From: Acidimicrobiaceae bacterium | GTDB taxonomy: Bacteria > Actinomycetota > Acidimicrobiia > Acidimicrobiales > Palsa-688 | DNA: 6,885 bases | Assembly: GCA_003158835.1 (NCBI GenBank) | Contig: PMLI01000441.1 | Span: 1-6,885 of the forward strand | Direction: 5' to 3' | Part shown: positions 1 through 5,505 of the stretch, one piece after another | How the letters are laid out: every line of letters begins with the position of its first letter | Numbering within the stretch: the stretch's first letter is position 1 | Notes under the pieces: generated by a model | Seen by the model: the letters and a program-made list of their open reading frames with translations, nothing else | What the model was told of the DNA's origin: nothing | Database searches by the model: none | Made by a program: the position numbers and the translations under genes

Positions 1-2
1 TG

Positions 3-230
3 CAAACCGTCTGCGTCCTCCATGCCCCGGCCGGACTGGCCGAGGCCGACCTCGACCAGCACACCCTCTCGTGGTGCGAGGCTGTAAACGCGTCAGGCTC
101 CGCCCACCTCACAGCGGCCGTGGTCGACGGGCACTGGTTGGTGCGGGTATCGATCGGCTCGGAGACCACCGAGTGGGCCGACGTCGAGGCCTTGTGGGGC
201 CTCATGCAGCAAACTGCCTCGTCAGTTTGA
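3..230 (+). CDS. PLP-dependent group II decarboxylase, C-terminal end (partial)
   Basis: The frame is open from the left edge to a TGA at 228-230, giving 75 visible residues; the start lies outside the window. The visible part resembles the C-terminal small domain of pyridoxal-phosphate group II decarboxylases (aromatic amino acid, glutamate or diaminobutyrate type). It has an asparagine-serine-glycine turn followed by a strand (VNASGSAHLTAAV), then DGHWLVRVSIGSETT and a final helix DVEALWGLMQQ, matching the family pattern of G-x-x-x-LR-x-x-I/V-G-x-x-x-T-x-x-DV. The PLP lysine and the substrate pocket are not in view, so the substrate cannot be named. The 3' end overlaps the 3' end of the convergent hydrolase gene by 9 bp, and no terminator fits between them. 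A related PLP aminotransferase is a less likely alternative. Confidence 0.7.
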   Translation, partial: QTVCVLHAPAGLAEADLDQHTLSWCEAVNASGSAHLTAAVVDGHWLVRVSIGSETTEWADVEALWGLMQQTASSV

Positions 231-893
231 ACTGAGCAGCGAGGCTGCGAAGGCGGAGATGATCTCCACCATGCGGTCGGGCTGTGCCCGGTGCAGGGAG
301 TGGCCCCCGTCTAGTTCCACGAAGCGGGCTTCGGTCACCAGGCCGCGGACCGCCTCCCGGTCCGTGCCCACCAGGGCGGAGCCGCCAGCCGCCGGGTGCG
401 CGCCGCGGGGCGGGCGAGCGGCCACGACCAGCACCGGCACCCGCACCTGCACCGAAGCGACCAGGGCGGGCAGGTCCCAGGTAACGCCGGAGCGCAGCGC
501 CCTGGCGACTGCCGGTGTGTCGGTCATCTCCAAGGCGGCCACCGATCCCTCTAAGTCCGCATCGGCCCAATCCGGGTTAGCCTGGCGTACTCGCTGCCAG
601 AAGGTCTCCCGGTCGGTGCGCACGACCACGGCGGCGGCTTCGATGCCGTCGGCGATCTGGCCGGCGTCAGCCCCGGCGGTGCCGGGAGGCTCTTCGAGCA
701 GCAAACCTCTGGCTACCCCGGGGTGGCGGACGGCGACCGAAAGCGAGACGATGGCACCGAGGCTGTGGCCCACCAGCACGGTCAGATCGGGCGGGAGTAG
801 CGGCACGACGGCCTCCACCAGCGTGCCGAGGTCGCCGTCGGGATGTGGCAGTCGGGGGCCTTCGCCGTGCCCCGCCAGATCCAGGGCAAACAC
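222..893 (-). CDS. Alpha/beta-fold hydrolase, N-terminus displaced or disrupted
   Basis: This is an alpha/beta hydrolase of the esterase/lipase/peroxidase-like superfamily; the substrate is unknown. From the GTG at 893 it has 223 residues. DLAGHGEG (residues 5-12) is the strand-loop after the first helix, VGHSLGA (41-47) is the nucleophile elbow with Ser44, and GGHSLH near 196-201 supplies the catalytic His (198). The usual Asp after strand 7 is not seen; that stretch reads AARPPRGAHPAAG. No signal peptide or membrane segment is visible, so it is probably cytoplasmic. The GTG start leaves out the LLHG oxyanion-hole strand, which is encoded in the same frame just upstream (894-989). The GTG is therefore probably not the ancestral start, and the gene may be a pseudogene or contain a sequencing error. 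Family assignment is firm; integrity is doubtful. Confidence 0.72.
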   Translation of the reverse strand: MFALDLAGHGEGPRLPHPDGDLGTLVEAVVPLLPPDLTVLVGHSLGAIVSLSVAVRHPGVARGLLLEEPPGTAGADAGQIADGIEAAAVVVRTDRETFWQRVRQANPDWADADLEGSVAALEMTDTPAVARALRSGVTWDLPALVASVQVRVPVLVVAARPPRGAHPAAGGSALVGTDREAVRGLVTEARFVELDGGHSLHRAQPDRMVEIISAFAASLLSSN

Positions 894-1055
894 GTCCCAC
901 CCGGCGGCGGCCAGCGCTGACCCGACTCTCCACCACGTGACCGTCGACGAGGTGACGCCGTGCAGGAGGGCGATGCGGCCCCGGGAAGTCTAGGCGGCGG
1001 GCCAGGCGCGGACGCCCCGAGCGGCTCGAGAGGGCGGGGCCGGCACGGCGCTCAT
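894..1055 (-). other. In-frame N-terminal remnant of the hydrolase, interrupted by TAG at 990-992
   Basis: Continuing the hydrolase frame upstream from 893 gives the classic superfamily N-terminus: RIALLHG with the oxyanion His-Gly, then TWWRVGSALAAAGWDV running into the annotated start. No ATG, GTG or TTG occurs between 894 and 989. The frame closes at a TAG (990-992), reopens, and reaches an ATG at 1053-1055 after 20 further codons (SAVPAPPS...). Alternatively, losing one base in the C-run at 979-982 would join RRLDFPG from another frame to RIALLHG, a natural-looking junction, although that frame has no obvious start codon. No convincing SD precedes 1055. The region is either a mutated gene start, a sequence error, or a gene with an unrecognised start. 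Confidence 0.5.
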
Positions 1056-1115
1056 CAGCGCTTACCGTAGTTGGTGCGGAACGGCTGGGCGGTAGCGTTA
1101 AGCTCCACCACGGAC

Positions 1116-1121
1116 GGGAGG
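1116..1121 (+). promoter_or_regulatory. Ribosome binding site deciding the PAP2 start
   Basis: GGGAGG lies 6 nt before the TTG at 1128. The longer in-frame starts at 1071 (TTG) and 1074 (GTG) have no comparable SD, and the residues they would add do not resemble the family. Confidence 0.6.
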
Positions 1122-1127
1122 TGGTCC

Positions 1128-1925
1128 TTGGACAGGCGTTGGTACCTGGACGTCAACCGGTTTGCCCGGACCAGTGGGTGGGCGCACGGGTTCATGGCGG
1201 CCTACTACGAGCGCCTGGCTTCTCCCATCGGCGCCGGGCTTGTGGTGCTGGTCGTGCTGGTCGTGGTGGGCTGGTGGAGCGCCCGCCACGATCCTCGGCA
1301 CCTGGCCGCCGTGACCTGGGCGGCCCTGGCCGGGCTGGTCGCTTTCGGGCTGAGCGAGGTGCTGGTACAGGTCCTGGCCGAACGCCGTCCCTACGCCGTG
1401 ATGAAGGGGGCCGAGGTCCTGGTTACCCGAGCTTCCGGCTACGCCTTCCCGGACGCCCGGGCCGGCCTGGCCGGCGCCGTCGCCGGCGGCTTGTTGATAG
1501 CGCGCCGCTGGCGACTGGCCGGTTTGGCCACGCTGGTGTCCCTTCTCCTGCTCTTTGCCGGCGTCTACGTCGGCGTCGACTACCCCTCTGACGTGGTCGC
1601 CGGTGCCGCGCTCGGCGCCATCGTGGCGCTGGTGCTGTGGCCGCTGGGCTCGTGGCTGCTCGTTCCTGTTGTCACCCGCCTCGGATCGAGCCCGTTAGGA
1701 CGGCTGGTAGCCCCGACGAAACCGGATAGGCCGTCGGTCCGCTTCGAGCTCGGCCGCCCCGCCCGGCTCCCCGATGCCAGAGCCATGGAGGCCTTGCGGG
1801 CGGCGTCGGAGGCGGCTCGCCATGCCACCTACACGGCCCCTCCGGCTCCGCCGAGCCCTATCCGGACCAGGATTGCCGGCCCCCCCGAGGGCGTAGCCAA
1901 AGACGCAACGGCGGCGAGCAAATAG
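1128..1925 (+). CDS. PAP2-fold integral membrane protein lacking the catalytic residues
   Basis: A 265-residue membrane protein of the PAP2 (phosphatidic acid phosphatase / undecaprenyl-pyrophosphatase) superfamily, starting at TTG 1128 behind GGGAGG. Residues 2-14 (DRRWYLDVNRFAR) are typical of the family N-terminus. Hydrophobic segments lie near 33-50, 59-83, 112-150 and 156-182, followed by an Ala/Pro-rich tail of about 80 residues. The three phosphatase motifs are recognisable in position but not in content. Motif 1 keeps R87-P88 but lacks its lysine. Motif 2, normally PSGH or PSDH, reads P108-D-A-R111. Motif 3, normally SR-x5-H-x3-D, reads A144-G-x5-D151-x3-D155. Both catalytic histidines and the phosphate-binding Arg of motif 3 are absent, so the canonical phosphatase reaction is unlikely. 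A lipid-binding or scaffold role is possible but unproven. The fold assignment rests on GVDYPSDVVAGAALG and the helix layout. Confidence 0.75.
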   Translation: MDRRWYLDVNRFARTSGWAHGFMAAYYERLASPIGAGLVVLVVLVVVGWWSARHDPRHLAAVTWAALAGLVAFGLSEVLVQVLAERRPYAVMKGAEVLVTRASGYAFPDARAGLAGAVAGGLLIARRWRLAGLATLVSLLLLFAGVYVGVDYPSDVVAGAALGAIVALVLWPLGSWLLVPVVTRLGSSPLGRLVAPTKPDRPSVRFELGRPARLPDARAMEALRAASEAARHATYTAPPAPPSPIRTRIAGPPEGVAKDATAASK

Positions 1926-1952
1926 ACGTCACTCGCGGCCGGCGCAAAGGGG

Positions 1953-2204
1953 TCAGCCAGTAATGGCGCGGCGCTCCATCTCGCTCAAGCCCCCCCAGAT
2001 GCCGTGCGGCTCCCGGATGCGCAGGGCGAAATTGAGGCATTCCTTCCGGACCGGGCAAGCCGAGCAGACGGCTTTGGCTTGCCTCTCGCGCGCCGCTCGC
2101 GCTTCCTTGCGTTCGAAGTGGGTTGGGGCAAAAAAGATGACCGCCGACTGGCCGCGACAGGCGGCGCCGGTCTGCCAATCCTCGGGTGCGGGTAATGCTG
2201 TCAC
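1953..2204 (-). CDS. WhiB-family iron-sulfur transcriptional regulator
   Basis: An 83-residue WhiB-like protein. Four cysteines (C16, C47, C50, C56; spacing C-x30-C-x2-C-x5-C) would bind the [4Fe-4S] cluster, and G68-IWGG-72 is the family's beta-turn before a short basic tail (ERR). WhiB proteins act with the primary sigma factor and respond to O2 or NO through the cluster; this follows from the family. The GTG start at 2204 is preceded by GAGGGA (6-nt spacer), and the protein then begins shortly before DWQTGAAC. A longer TTG start at 2252 would add 16 residues without an SD. The gene diverges from the ArsA/Get3-like pair, as a WhiB gene also neighbours such a pair in mycobacteria (whiB4, there in a different orientation). 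Synteny suggests, but does not prove, a WhiB4-type role. It converges with the PAP2 gene with a 27-bp gap. Confidence 0.93.
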   Translation of the reverse strand: MTALPAPEDWQTGAACRGQSAVIFFAPTHFERKEARAARERQAKAVCSACPVRKECLNFALRIREPHGIWGGLSEMERRAITG

Positions 2205-2210
2205 TCGTGT

Positions 2211-2216
2211 TCCCTC
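2211..2216 (-). promoter_or_regulatory. Ribosome binding site deciding the WhiB start
   Basis: On the reverse strand GAGGGA stands 6 nt before the GTG at 2204-2202. It is the only good SD near the N-terminus and supports the 83-residue form over the 99-residue one. Confidence 0.55.
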
Positions 2217-2241
2217 TACGCCGAAGGTACTCCTGAGCAGG

Positions 2242-2265
2242 GACCTTGACAATAGGCAATGTTCC
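2242..2265 (-). promoter_or_regulatory. Possible ECF-type promoter for the WhiB gene
   Basis: On the reverse strand GGAAC (2265-2261) and GTC (2244-2242) are 16 nt apart, the layout of ECF sigma-factor promoters. It would give a leader of roughly 30 nt before the GTG at 2204. The motif is short and could be chance. Confidence 0.2.
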
Positions 2266-2272
2266 CTAACGG
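2246..2272 (+). promoter_or_regulatory. Possible sigma-70-type promoter for the ATPase pair
   Basis: A perfect TTGACA (2246-2251) is followed after 15 nt by the weak -10 candidate TAACGG (2267-2272). Transcription would begin near 2280, leaving about 80 nt of leader before TTG 2361 and excluding the ATG at 2259 as a start. It overlaps the proposed reverse-strand promoter, so the two directions could compete. The -10 is poor. Confidence 0.3.
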
Positions 2273-2348
2273 GTGCGAAAGGCCGGCCCGGGGGCGAAGT
2301 CCACGTCCCGCTCGGGCTAGCCTTCGCATTCTGCGTGAACGCCTTTCC

Positions 2349-2355
2349 AGGGGAG
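2349..2355 (+). promoter_or_regulatory. Ribosome binding site deciding the first ATPase start
   Basis: AGGGGAG lies 5 nt before the TTG at 2361. The upstream in-frame ATG at 2259 has no SD and would add 34 Arg-rich residues that look like untranslated sequence. Confidence 0.55.
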
Positions 2356-2360
2356 CGGGC

Positions 2361-3380
2361 TTGAGGTCGACCACCCTTTTTTCAACAGCTCGGGTCTTGA
2401 TCGTCACCGGCAAAGGTGGTACGGGCAAGACCACGGTCAGCGGCGTTCTGGCCAACCTGGCGGCCCGGGAGGGCCTACGCGCGATGGTCTTCCAGATCGG
2501 CGCCCCGGGGGCGCGCTACGAGCCTGGGACGGTGCAATTGGCGAGGCTCTTCGGCTCGGACGAGGTTCTTGGTTACGAGGCGTCCGTGCTCGTGGCCAAC
2601 GCCGCCGGCGGGAGCGTGCATGCCCGGGCGGTGACGCCGGACACGGCTCTGGTCGAATACCTGCACCTGCATGGGATGCGCCGCCTGTCCCGGCGCCTGG
2701 TCAACAGCGGCGCCCTCGACGTCGTCGCTACCGCCGTGCCGGGCATGCCCGACATGCTCGTGCTGGGAAAGCTCAAGCAGATGGAAAGGGCAGCGGCCGC
2801 GGGCCAGCCGGAGGCGCCGGACGTGATCCTTCTGGACGCGCCGGCCGCCGGGCACGCCGTCCGTTTTCTTCAGAGCCCGCGAGGCCTGTTGGAGGCAGCG
2901 GGAGGGGGCCCGGTACGGGCGCAGGCGGAAGAGGTTGTGCAGATGCTTTCCGATCCGCAGCGTTGCCGCGTCGTCCTGGTTACGACGCCCGAGGAGACGC
3001 CCGTGAGCGAGACGGTGGAGACGGCCCAGCTGCTGGAGCGGCGGGCCGGCGTCAGCATTCTTGCGGTTGTGGTGAACGGTCGGCTGCCGGTGCTATCCCT
3101 GCCCTCCGAGCCCGAAGCCGCCGGCCTCGACGCTCTGGCTCGAGCGGCCGGTGTGAGGCTGGGTCGCCAACAGCTGGAGGGATTGGTGGCGGCGGCCCGT
3201 TTGCGCCTGGAGCGCCAGGAGGTGCAAGCGGCGCAGGTGGCCCGTCTGGGCCGGGAGCTGGCGCTGCCCCAGCTGGAGCTGCCGTTTTGTTTCGATGCCG
3301 ACCTCCGTCCGCAGCAGCTGGCGACTCTGACTGACGCCCTGAGCACGGCCGTCGCCGCGGGGCTGGAGGTGGCCCCGTGA
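2361..3380 (+). CDS. ArsA/Get3-like ATPase, first subunit (signature lysine present, switch I Asp absent)
   Basis: A 339-residue cytosolic P-loop ATPase of the ArsA/Get3/ParA (deviant Walker A) class. The P-loop VTGKGGTGKTT (15-25) carries the signature lysine K18 and K23. Where ArsA/Get3 has the DPA switch I, this protein reads QIGAPGAR (45-52), with no Asp. Switch II is D159-APAAGH-165, and TTPEETPVSET later matches the conserved family strand-helix. The segment VPGMPDMLVLGKL (126-138) resembles the first member of the actinobacterial tandem pair. The protein lacks the Cys triad of arsenite-pump ATPases, so an arsenic role is not indicated. Its stop overlaps the next start (GTGA), so the two are probably translated together in equal amounts. 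In M. tuberculosis the comparable pair (Rv3679/Rv3680) has been described as Get3-like. The exact client is unknown. The TTG start is chosen from the SD. Confidence 0.85.
   Translation: MRSTTLFSTARVLIVTGKGGTGKTTVSGVLANLAAREGLRAMVFQIGAPGARYEPGTVQLARLFGSDEVLGYEASVLVANAAGGSVHARAVTPDTALVEYLHLHGMRRLSRRLVNSGALDVVATAVPGMPDMLVLGKLKQMERAAAAGQPEAPDVILLDAPAAGHAVRFLQSPRGLLEAAGGGPVRAQAEEVVQMLSDPQRCRVVLVTTPEETPVSETVETAQLLERRAGVSILAVVVNGRLPVLSLPSEPEAAGLDALARAAGVRLGRQQLEGLVAAARLRLERQEVQAAQVARLGRELALPQLELPFCFDADLRPQQLATLTDALSTAVAAGLEVAP
3365..3369 (+). promoter_or_regulatory. Ribosome binding site inside the first ATPase gene
   Basis: GGAGG lies 7 nt before the GTG at 3377, within the last codons of the upstream gene. 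With the 4-bp stop/start overlap it indicates translational coupling. Confidence 0.6.
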
Positions 3381-4504
3381 GAGCCCCGGTCAGCGATCAC
3401 TTCAGCGATCCCGTAAGCGGTCCCGTCGGCGGCCCGGGGGCCGCAGCCAGTCCGAACCTCACGTCGGTCATCGTCTGCATGGGCCCGGGCGGGGTGGGCA
3501 AGACCACTACTGCGGCGGCCCTGGCGCTACGGGCCGCCCGGGCCGGCCGCCGTGCCTGTGTCGTAACCATCGACCCCGCCCGCCGGCTGGCCGACGCCCT
3601 GGGGGTCAACGGTGTGGGCAACGAACCACACTTCGTGCCCGCCCCCGCAGGGGCCTGGCCGGGCGAGCTGTGGGCGGTGATGCTGGACGCTCAGAGCACC
3701 TTCGACAACCTCGTGGGCCGGTACGCCACGGCCCCTGCCCAAGCCGAGGCCATCCTGGCCAACCCCGTTTACCGCAACATCTCGGCCGCTCTGTCCGGCA
3801 CGCAGGAATACATGGCGATCGAGAAGCTGTACGAGCTGCAGGAGAGCGGCGCCTACGACCTGATCGTGGTGGACACGCCCCCGGCCCAGCACGCGCTCGA
3901 CTTCCTGGAGGCGCCTGCCCACCTGGCGCGCCTGCTCGACAACAGGGTCTTCAGGCTGCTCATGACCCCGACCCGGGCCGGTCTGCGGGCGCTGGAGATC
4001 GGTGCTCAGCTCATGCTGCGCACCATCTCGAAGATCGCCGGAGGGCAGGTGGTGGCCGACACCGTACAGTTCTTCACCCAGTTCGAAGGCATGGAGGAGG
4101 GCTTCAGGGAGCGGGCGGCTCGGGCCGAACGGTTGCTGCGTTCAGAGCTCACGTCGTTCGCCCTGGTGTGCTCGCCCCGGCGCGACAGCATGGAGGAAGC
4201 GCTTTACCTGGTGTCCCAGTTGGCTGCCTCCGGCGTCCGGCCGGGCACCGTTGTGGTTAACCGCTGCTACCCGCTCTACCCCGCGCTGGCCCCCGAGGCC
4301 GTAACGGCTCTGGCGGCGACCCCGCTGGCGCCCCTGTTGGCCAACCTGGAGGAGCTGCGGATGGTGGCAGCGACCGAGAACGACCAGCTGGGCCGGGTCG
4401 TGGCCGCTCTACCTGACGCCACGCTGTACCGGGTTGCGTTCCTGGCACGCGACGTCTACGACCTGGACGGACTGGCGGAAGTAGCGGACCACCTGGCCGA
4501 CTGA
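3377..4504 (+). CDS. ArsA/Get3-like ATPase, second subunit (switch I Asp present, signature lysine absent)
   Basis: A 375-residue partner of the preceding ATPase, starting at GTG 3377 in a GTGA overlap. After a low-complexity Gly/Pro/Ser leader of about 28 residues comes the P-loop GPGGVGKTT (36-44). Pro37 stands where ArsA/Get3/ParA proteins have the signature lysine; the Walker lysine K42 is intact. Switch I IDPARRLADALG (65-76) keeps Asp66, the position of the catalytic Asp in Get3. Switch II is D166-TPPAQH-172. The middle (QAEAILANPVYRNISAALSG, 122-141) and DNRVFRLLM are typical of the second member of this actinobacterial pair. A helical, Met/Leu-containing stretch follows (LMTPTRAGLRALEIGAQLML), the region that in Get3 contributes to the client-binding groove. 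Whether it binds membrane-protein tails is inference. No membrane segment or signal peptide is present. Confidence 0.88.
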   Translation: MRAPVSDHFSDPVSGPVGGPGAAASPNLTSVIVCMGPGGVGKTTTAAALALRAARAGRRACVVTIDPARRLADALGVNGVGNEPHFVPAPAGAWPGELWAVMLDAQSTFDNLVGRYATAPAQAEAILANPVYRNISAALSGTQEYMAIEKLYELQESGAYDLIVVDTPPAQHALDFLEAPAHLARLLDNRVFRLLMTPTRAGLRALEIGAQLMLRTISKIAGGQVVADTVQFFTQFEGMEEGFRERAARAERLLRSELTSFALVCSPRRDSMEEALYLVSQLAASGVRPGTVVVNRCYPLYPALAPEAVTALAATPLAPLLANLEELRMVAATENDQLGRVVAALPDATLYRVAFLARDVYDLDGLAEVADHLAD

Positions 4505-4527
4505 GGCCTTTCTGGTCCCGACGGCCG

Positions 4528-4559
4528 CCCACCGGCCCAGCCTTCGCCCCACCGGCCCA
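4528..4559. repeat. Short tandem direct repeat after the ATPase pair
   Basis: CCCACCGGCCCA occurs at 4528-4539 and 4548-4559, a period of 20 bp, in the 69-bp gap between the ATPase stop and the convergent STAS gene. An inverted GGCCTT/AAGGCC pair (4505-4510, 4559-4564) surrounds it. No hairpin followed by a T-run is seen, so a Rho-independent terminator is not supported. Confidence 0.4.
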
Positions 4560-4573
4560 AGGCCAGTACCGGC

Positions 4574-4930
4574 CTACTTGCCCTCTTCGTCCACCTTCTC
4601 AAAGCTCTTCTTGGCCTCGTCAACCGTCTCGGTCATGACGACGATGCGGTCGAACCCTGTGGTCCGCAGCGTCCGCACCAGGCTGGGCCGGTTGCAAACG
4701 ACGACGACGTCGCCCCCGAGCTCGCGCGTGCGGCGAATGCCCCCGATCAGGGCCCCGAGGCCAGCCGAGTCGACGAACGGTACGCCGCTCATGTCGATGA
4801 CGAGCTGCGGGCTCGAGGCCAGCTCGGCCAGGGACTGGCGGAACTGGCTCACGGTGAACGCGTCGAGCTCGCCGACGGGACGGCAAATGGTGTAGCCATC
4901 GGCCGTCTGTTCCTGCTCGATGTTGAGCAC
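4574..4930 (-). CDS. STAS-domain anti-sigma factor antagonist
   Basis: A 118-residue single STAS-domain protein of the SpoIIAA/RsbV type. The N-terminus LNIEQEQ leads into GYTICRPVGELDAFT (12-26), the usual first strands. The loop VDSAGLGAL (53-61) contains Ser55, the residue phosphorylated by the partner kinase in this family. When unphosphorylated, such proteins bind an anti-sigma kinase and free its sigma factor. No kinase, phosphatase or sigma gene is in view, so the partners are unknown. The GTG at 4930 is chosen because it gives MLNIE, the common family start, behind GGAGG (4-nt spacer). A GTG at 4966 would add 12 residues over the SD. The C-terminus is Lys/Glu-rich (KKSFEKVDEEGK). The gene is divergent from the receiver-domain gene across a 107-bp region with a palindrome. 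Confidence 0.92.
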   Translation of the reverse strand: MLNIEQEQTADGYTICRPVGELDAFTVSQFRQSLAELASSPQLVIDMSGVPFVDSAGLGALIGGIRRTRELGGDVVVVCNRPSLVRTLRTTGFDRIVVMTETVDEAKKSFEKVDEEGK

Positions 4931-4947
4931 GCCACCTCCCAAGAACC

Positions 4948-4998
4948 CATCCTGTACCCAAGTCACGCGCCAACGGCTGCAACAAACAGGATGTCCTG
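4948..4998. promoter_or_regulatory. Candidate operator: 12-bp palindrome plus inverted half-site
   Basis: CAGGATGTCCTG (4987-4998) is a perfect inverted repeat of CAGGA around TG. An inverted copy of its left part, CATCCTGT (4948-4955), pairs perfectly with ACAGGATG (4986-4993) 30 bp away. Both lie between the divergent STAS and receiver genes, where a shared regulator would bind. The regulator is unknown and no confident -35/-10 pair was found. Confidence 0.35.
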
Positions 4999-5037
4999 AA
5001 GATGCTACCCCCTATGGCGGCGAGGTACCCTCGGATC

Positions 5038-5460
5038 ATGCCCGAGCTGCTCATCGCCACCGACTCGGCCCTCGTCTTCGAGGCGGTGTGCTCGGCTGTG
5101 GAGGAGCCTGGCGTAGTGCTGCGCTGGGCCCGTTCCGGCCGCTTCGTCCTGCCTGCCCTGATGGACCGCCCCGCCGACTTGGTCGTCACCGACCTCCAGA
5201 TCGGCTCTATGGGCGGTCTTGCCGTGGCCATGGACCTGGCCCTGGAGACCGGTGCCGGCCGGCTCCCGCCCGTCCCGGTGCTCGTGCTGCTGGACCGGCG
5301 GGCGGATGTCTTCCTGTGCAAACGGACCGGCGTTGCCGGCTGGTTGCTCAAGCCTCTCGACCCCCTTCGAACCCGTGCCGCTGTTCAGGCGGTCCTGGCT
5401 GGGGACGGCTTTTACGACGCCACGCTCGCCCCGGTGCCAGGAGATGTGCTGCCGGTCTGA
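5038..5460 (+). CDS. Stand-alone, atypical response-regulator receiver domain protein
   Basis: A 140-residue protein resembling a CheY-like receiver domain with no output domain. ELLIATDSALVFEAV (3-17) is the first strand-helix, with Asp9 kept but the usual second acidic residue replaced by Thr8. DLVVTDLQIGSMGG (47-60) has the phospho-acceptor position Asp52. LLKPLDP (103-109) has the conserved Lys105 followed by Pro. The Thr/Ser normally at the end of strand 4 is missing (VLVLLDRRAD, 81-90). Phosphorylation may therefore be weak, or the domain may signal without it. The ATG at 5038 is preferred because MPELLIATDS is a natural receiver start. ATGs at 5002 and 5014 would give up to 12 extra residues, and no site has a strong SD. 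It is divergent from the STAS gene, and both may belong to one regulatory circuit; this is inference from position only. Confidence 0.7.
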   Translation: MPELLIATDSALVFEAVCSAVEEPGVVLRWARSGRFVLPALMDRPADLVVTDLQIGSMGGLAVAMDLALETGAGRLPPVPVLVLLDRRADVFLCKRTGVAGWLLKPLDPLRTRAAVQAVLAGDGFYDATLAPVPGDVLPV

Positions 5461-5505
5461 TCTCGTCGGGCCTTGAGGTGGTCCGTTGAGTACGATGAGC
5501 ACTAA

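Noticed and set aside
259..993. Long forward open frame of 244 codons opposite the hydrolase
   Set aside because: It is antisense to the hydrolase frame, has a Ser/Arg/Thr-rich composition typical of GC-rich shadow frames, and shows no domain.
2259..2360. N-terminal extension of the first ATPase from ATG 2259
   Set aside because: No SD, Arg-rich low-quality sequence, and it would start almost at the proposed -35 element; TTG 2361 has a good SD and fits the family start.
2361..4504. Arsenite-efflux ATPase (ars operon)
   Set aside because: No ArsB, ArsR or ArsC gene nearby, and the metal-binding Cys triad of ArsA is not seen.
4505..4573. Rho-independent terminator after the ATPase pair
   Set aside because: Only GC-rich direct repeats and a long-loop inverted pair are present, with no stem followed by a T-run.
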